A stretch of 5,717 nucleotides of DNA. It comes from Anaerolineaceae bacterium (lineage in GTDB: Bacteria; Chloroflexota; Anaerolineae; 4572-78). A program made the translations under genes and the position numbers. The notes below the pieces were generated by a model that saw only the letters and a list, made by a program, of their open reading frames with translations, searched no databases and was not told the DNA's origin. The DNA lies in the NCBI GenBank assembly GCA_024762375.1, contig JANTHQ010000151.1, forward strand, positions 1 through 5,717, in the 5' to 3' direction. Below are positions 5,028-5,717 of the stretch, one piece after another; position 1 is the first letter of the stretch, and each line of letters begins with the position of its first letter.

Positions 5028-5717
5028 CTATGGGCAAGCTGCCGTCTGTTCAACCAATATATTACTGGGACTCGATTCGCCCGAGTCGTTAAATGCCACC
5101 AAATACAGCCGATACGACTGGTTGCATGATAATCCGCTGACAGTACCGGTGGTGGTATCTGCCGCAAAGGTAGCCAGTTCGGTGTTTGCATCGGCATCAT
5201 ACACCCGAAAACCGGTTTCGTTATCACTATTATCTGCCCACTGGATAGAGAATCCGTCGGCCAGCGCTTCTACCAGCGATAATTCTGTGGGTGCAGCGGG
5301 TTTCGCCAGCACCGTTATGGTGATTTCTCGCGTTTCTTCGGTATCATCCGGTTTGACTACCCGCAAGCGGAATGTCGTGGTTTCGTTGGGACATTCTTCC
5401 CGCTGAACAGCCTGACCGTTATCGTCTCCGGCAACGCCTTCCCCTTGATAATACACCGCTTTGACGTTTGTTACCAGCCATGAAACAGTGGTGCATGCAC
5501 CGGCATCAATGGTTAACGGGGTTGCCGAAAAACTGATGGTGGTGGTCGGCGCAGCGGTTGGAGTGGCCGTGGGTGCCGGGGTGTTGGTCGCCGGAACGGT
5601 GGTCGCGGTGGCGGTGGGAACGGGTGTATCGGTGGCCGTCGGCGCCGGTGTTGGTGTGTCGGTGGGTTGCGGTGTGGGTGTCGGGCCGGCAACCACCGGG
5701 ACGGTTTCGGCATTGTC
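5028..5717 (-). CDS. Secreted or surface protein with Pro/Thr linker, Ig-like and FN3 domains (5' end outside window)
   Basis: The last 229 residues are visible, and the frame stays open to the window edge, so the N-terminus and any signal peptide are missing. A low-complexity Pro/Thr/Ala linker (visible residues about 13-60) is of the kind common in exported Chloroflexota proteins. It is followed by an Ig-like domain (about 61-137) with cysteines at 75 and 109 that could form a disulfide. A fibronectin type III domain (about 141-226) contains IQWADNSDNETGFRVY and SYRLYLVAFNDSGESSPSN, with cysteines at 198 and 228. Such domains mediate binding or act as spacers outside the cell; no catalytic motif is visible. 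A short GTG-start ORF beginning at 5696 is possible, but the in-frame sequence before it reads as protein, so truncation by the window is more likely. The gene is followed by the FHA gene in the same apparent operon. Confidence 0.88.
   Translation of the reverse strand, partial: DNAETVPVVAGPTPTPQPTDTPTPAPTATDTPVPTATATTVPATNTPAPTATPTAAPTTTISFSATPLTIDAGACTTVSWLVTNVKAVYYQGEGVAGDDNGQAVQREECPNETTTFRLRVVKPDDTEETREITITVLAKPAAPTELSLVEALADGFSIQWADNSDNETGFRVYDADANTELATFAADTTTGTVSGLSCNQSYRLYLVAFNDSGESSPSNILVEQTAACP

Noticed and set aside
4474..5406. Long + strand open frame opposite the FHA and surface-protein genes
   Set aside because: It spans two clear - strand genes with recognised domains and their junction, and its own product is Ser/Thr-rich low complexity without motifs.
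5513..5696. Tandem repeat array in the G/T-rich stretch
   Set aside because: It is the coding sequence of the Pro/Thr linker. The units are irregular, so it is protein low complexity rather than a separate DNA repeat.

Overview
The window most likely comes from a member of the Chloroflexota, probably an Anaerolineae-like lineage. This is an inference. It rests on the long Pro/Thr linker followed by a Cys-containing Ig-like domain and an FN3 domain at the right end, on the C-terminal wording of the Mur ligase (GKGHEQSMCF, then EYPWDD), and on moderate GC content. No 16S or other decisive marker is present. I see no mobile element, CRISPR array or phage gene; this looks like ordinary chromosome with compact, well-formed regulatory signals.

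Left part (1-470, + strand): a strong sigma70-type promoter (TTGACA, 17 bp, TATAGT) drives a roughly 130-nt leader and then a 69-residue CspA-family cold shock protein, closed by a strong intrinsic terminator. The leader itself contains a second, well-formed terminator hairpin upstream of the ribosome binding site. That makes it a candidate attenuator that the cold shock protein could itself open.

Middle (469-4199, - strand): a three-gene unit read right to left, consisting of an OmpR-family response regulator, its HAMP-containing membrane histidine kinase and a MurE-like UDP-MurNAc-tripeptide synthetase. One clear extended -10 promoter precedes the regulator. The linkage suggests a two-component system tied to the cell envelope, with a peptidoglycan ligase as its third gene. 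The 77-nt gap before murE holds three copies of an 8-bp word that can form mutually exclusive hairpins. The murE stop codon lies inside the T-tract of the csp terminator, so the two units converge tail to tail.

Between units (4271-4422, - strand): a tRNA-Val(GAC) with its own near-consensus promoter and an intrinsic terminator starting only three bases after the mature 3' end.

Right part (4440-5717, - strand): a secreted or surface protein, cut by the window edge, with a Pro/Thr-rich linker, an Ig-like domain and an FN3 domain. It is followed 18 nt later by a small FHA-domain protein with one C-terminal membrane segment. No terminator separates the FHA gene from the tRNA, so that operon probably reads through the tRNA and ends at the tRNA terminator.
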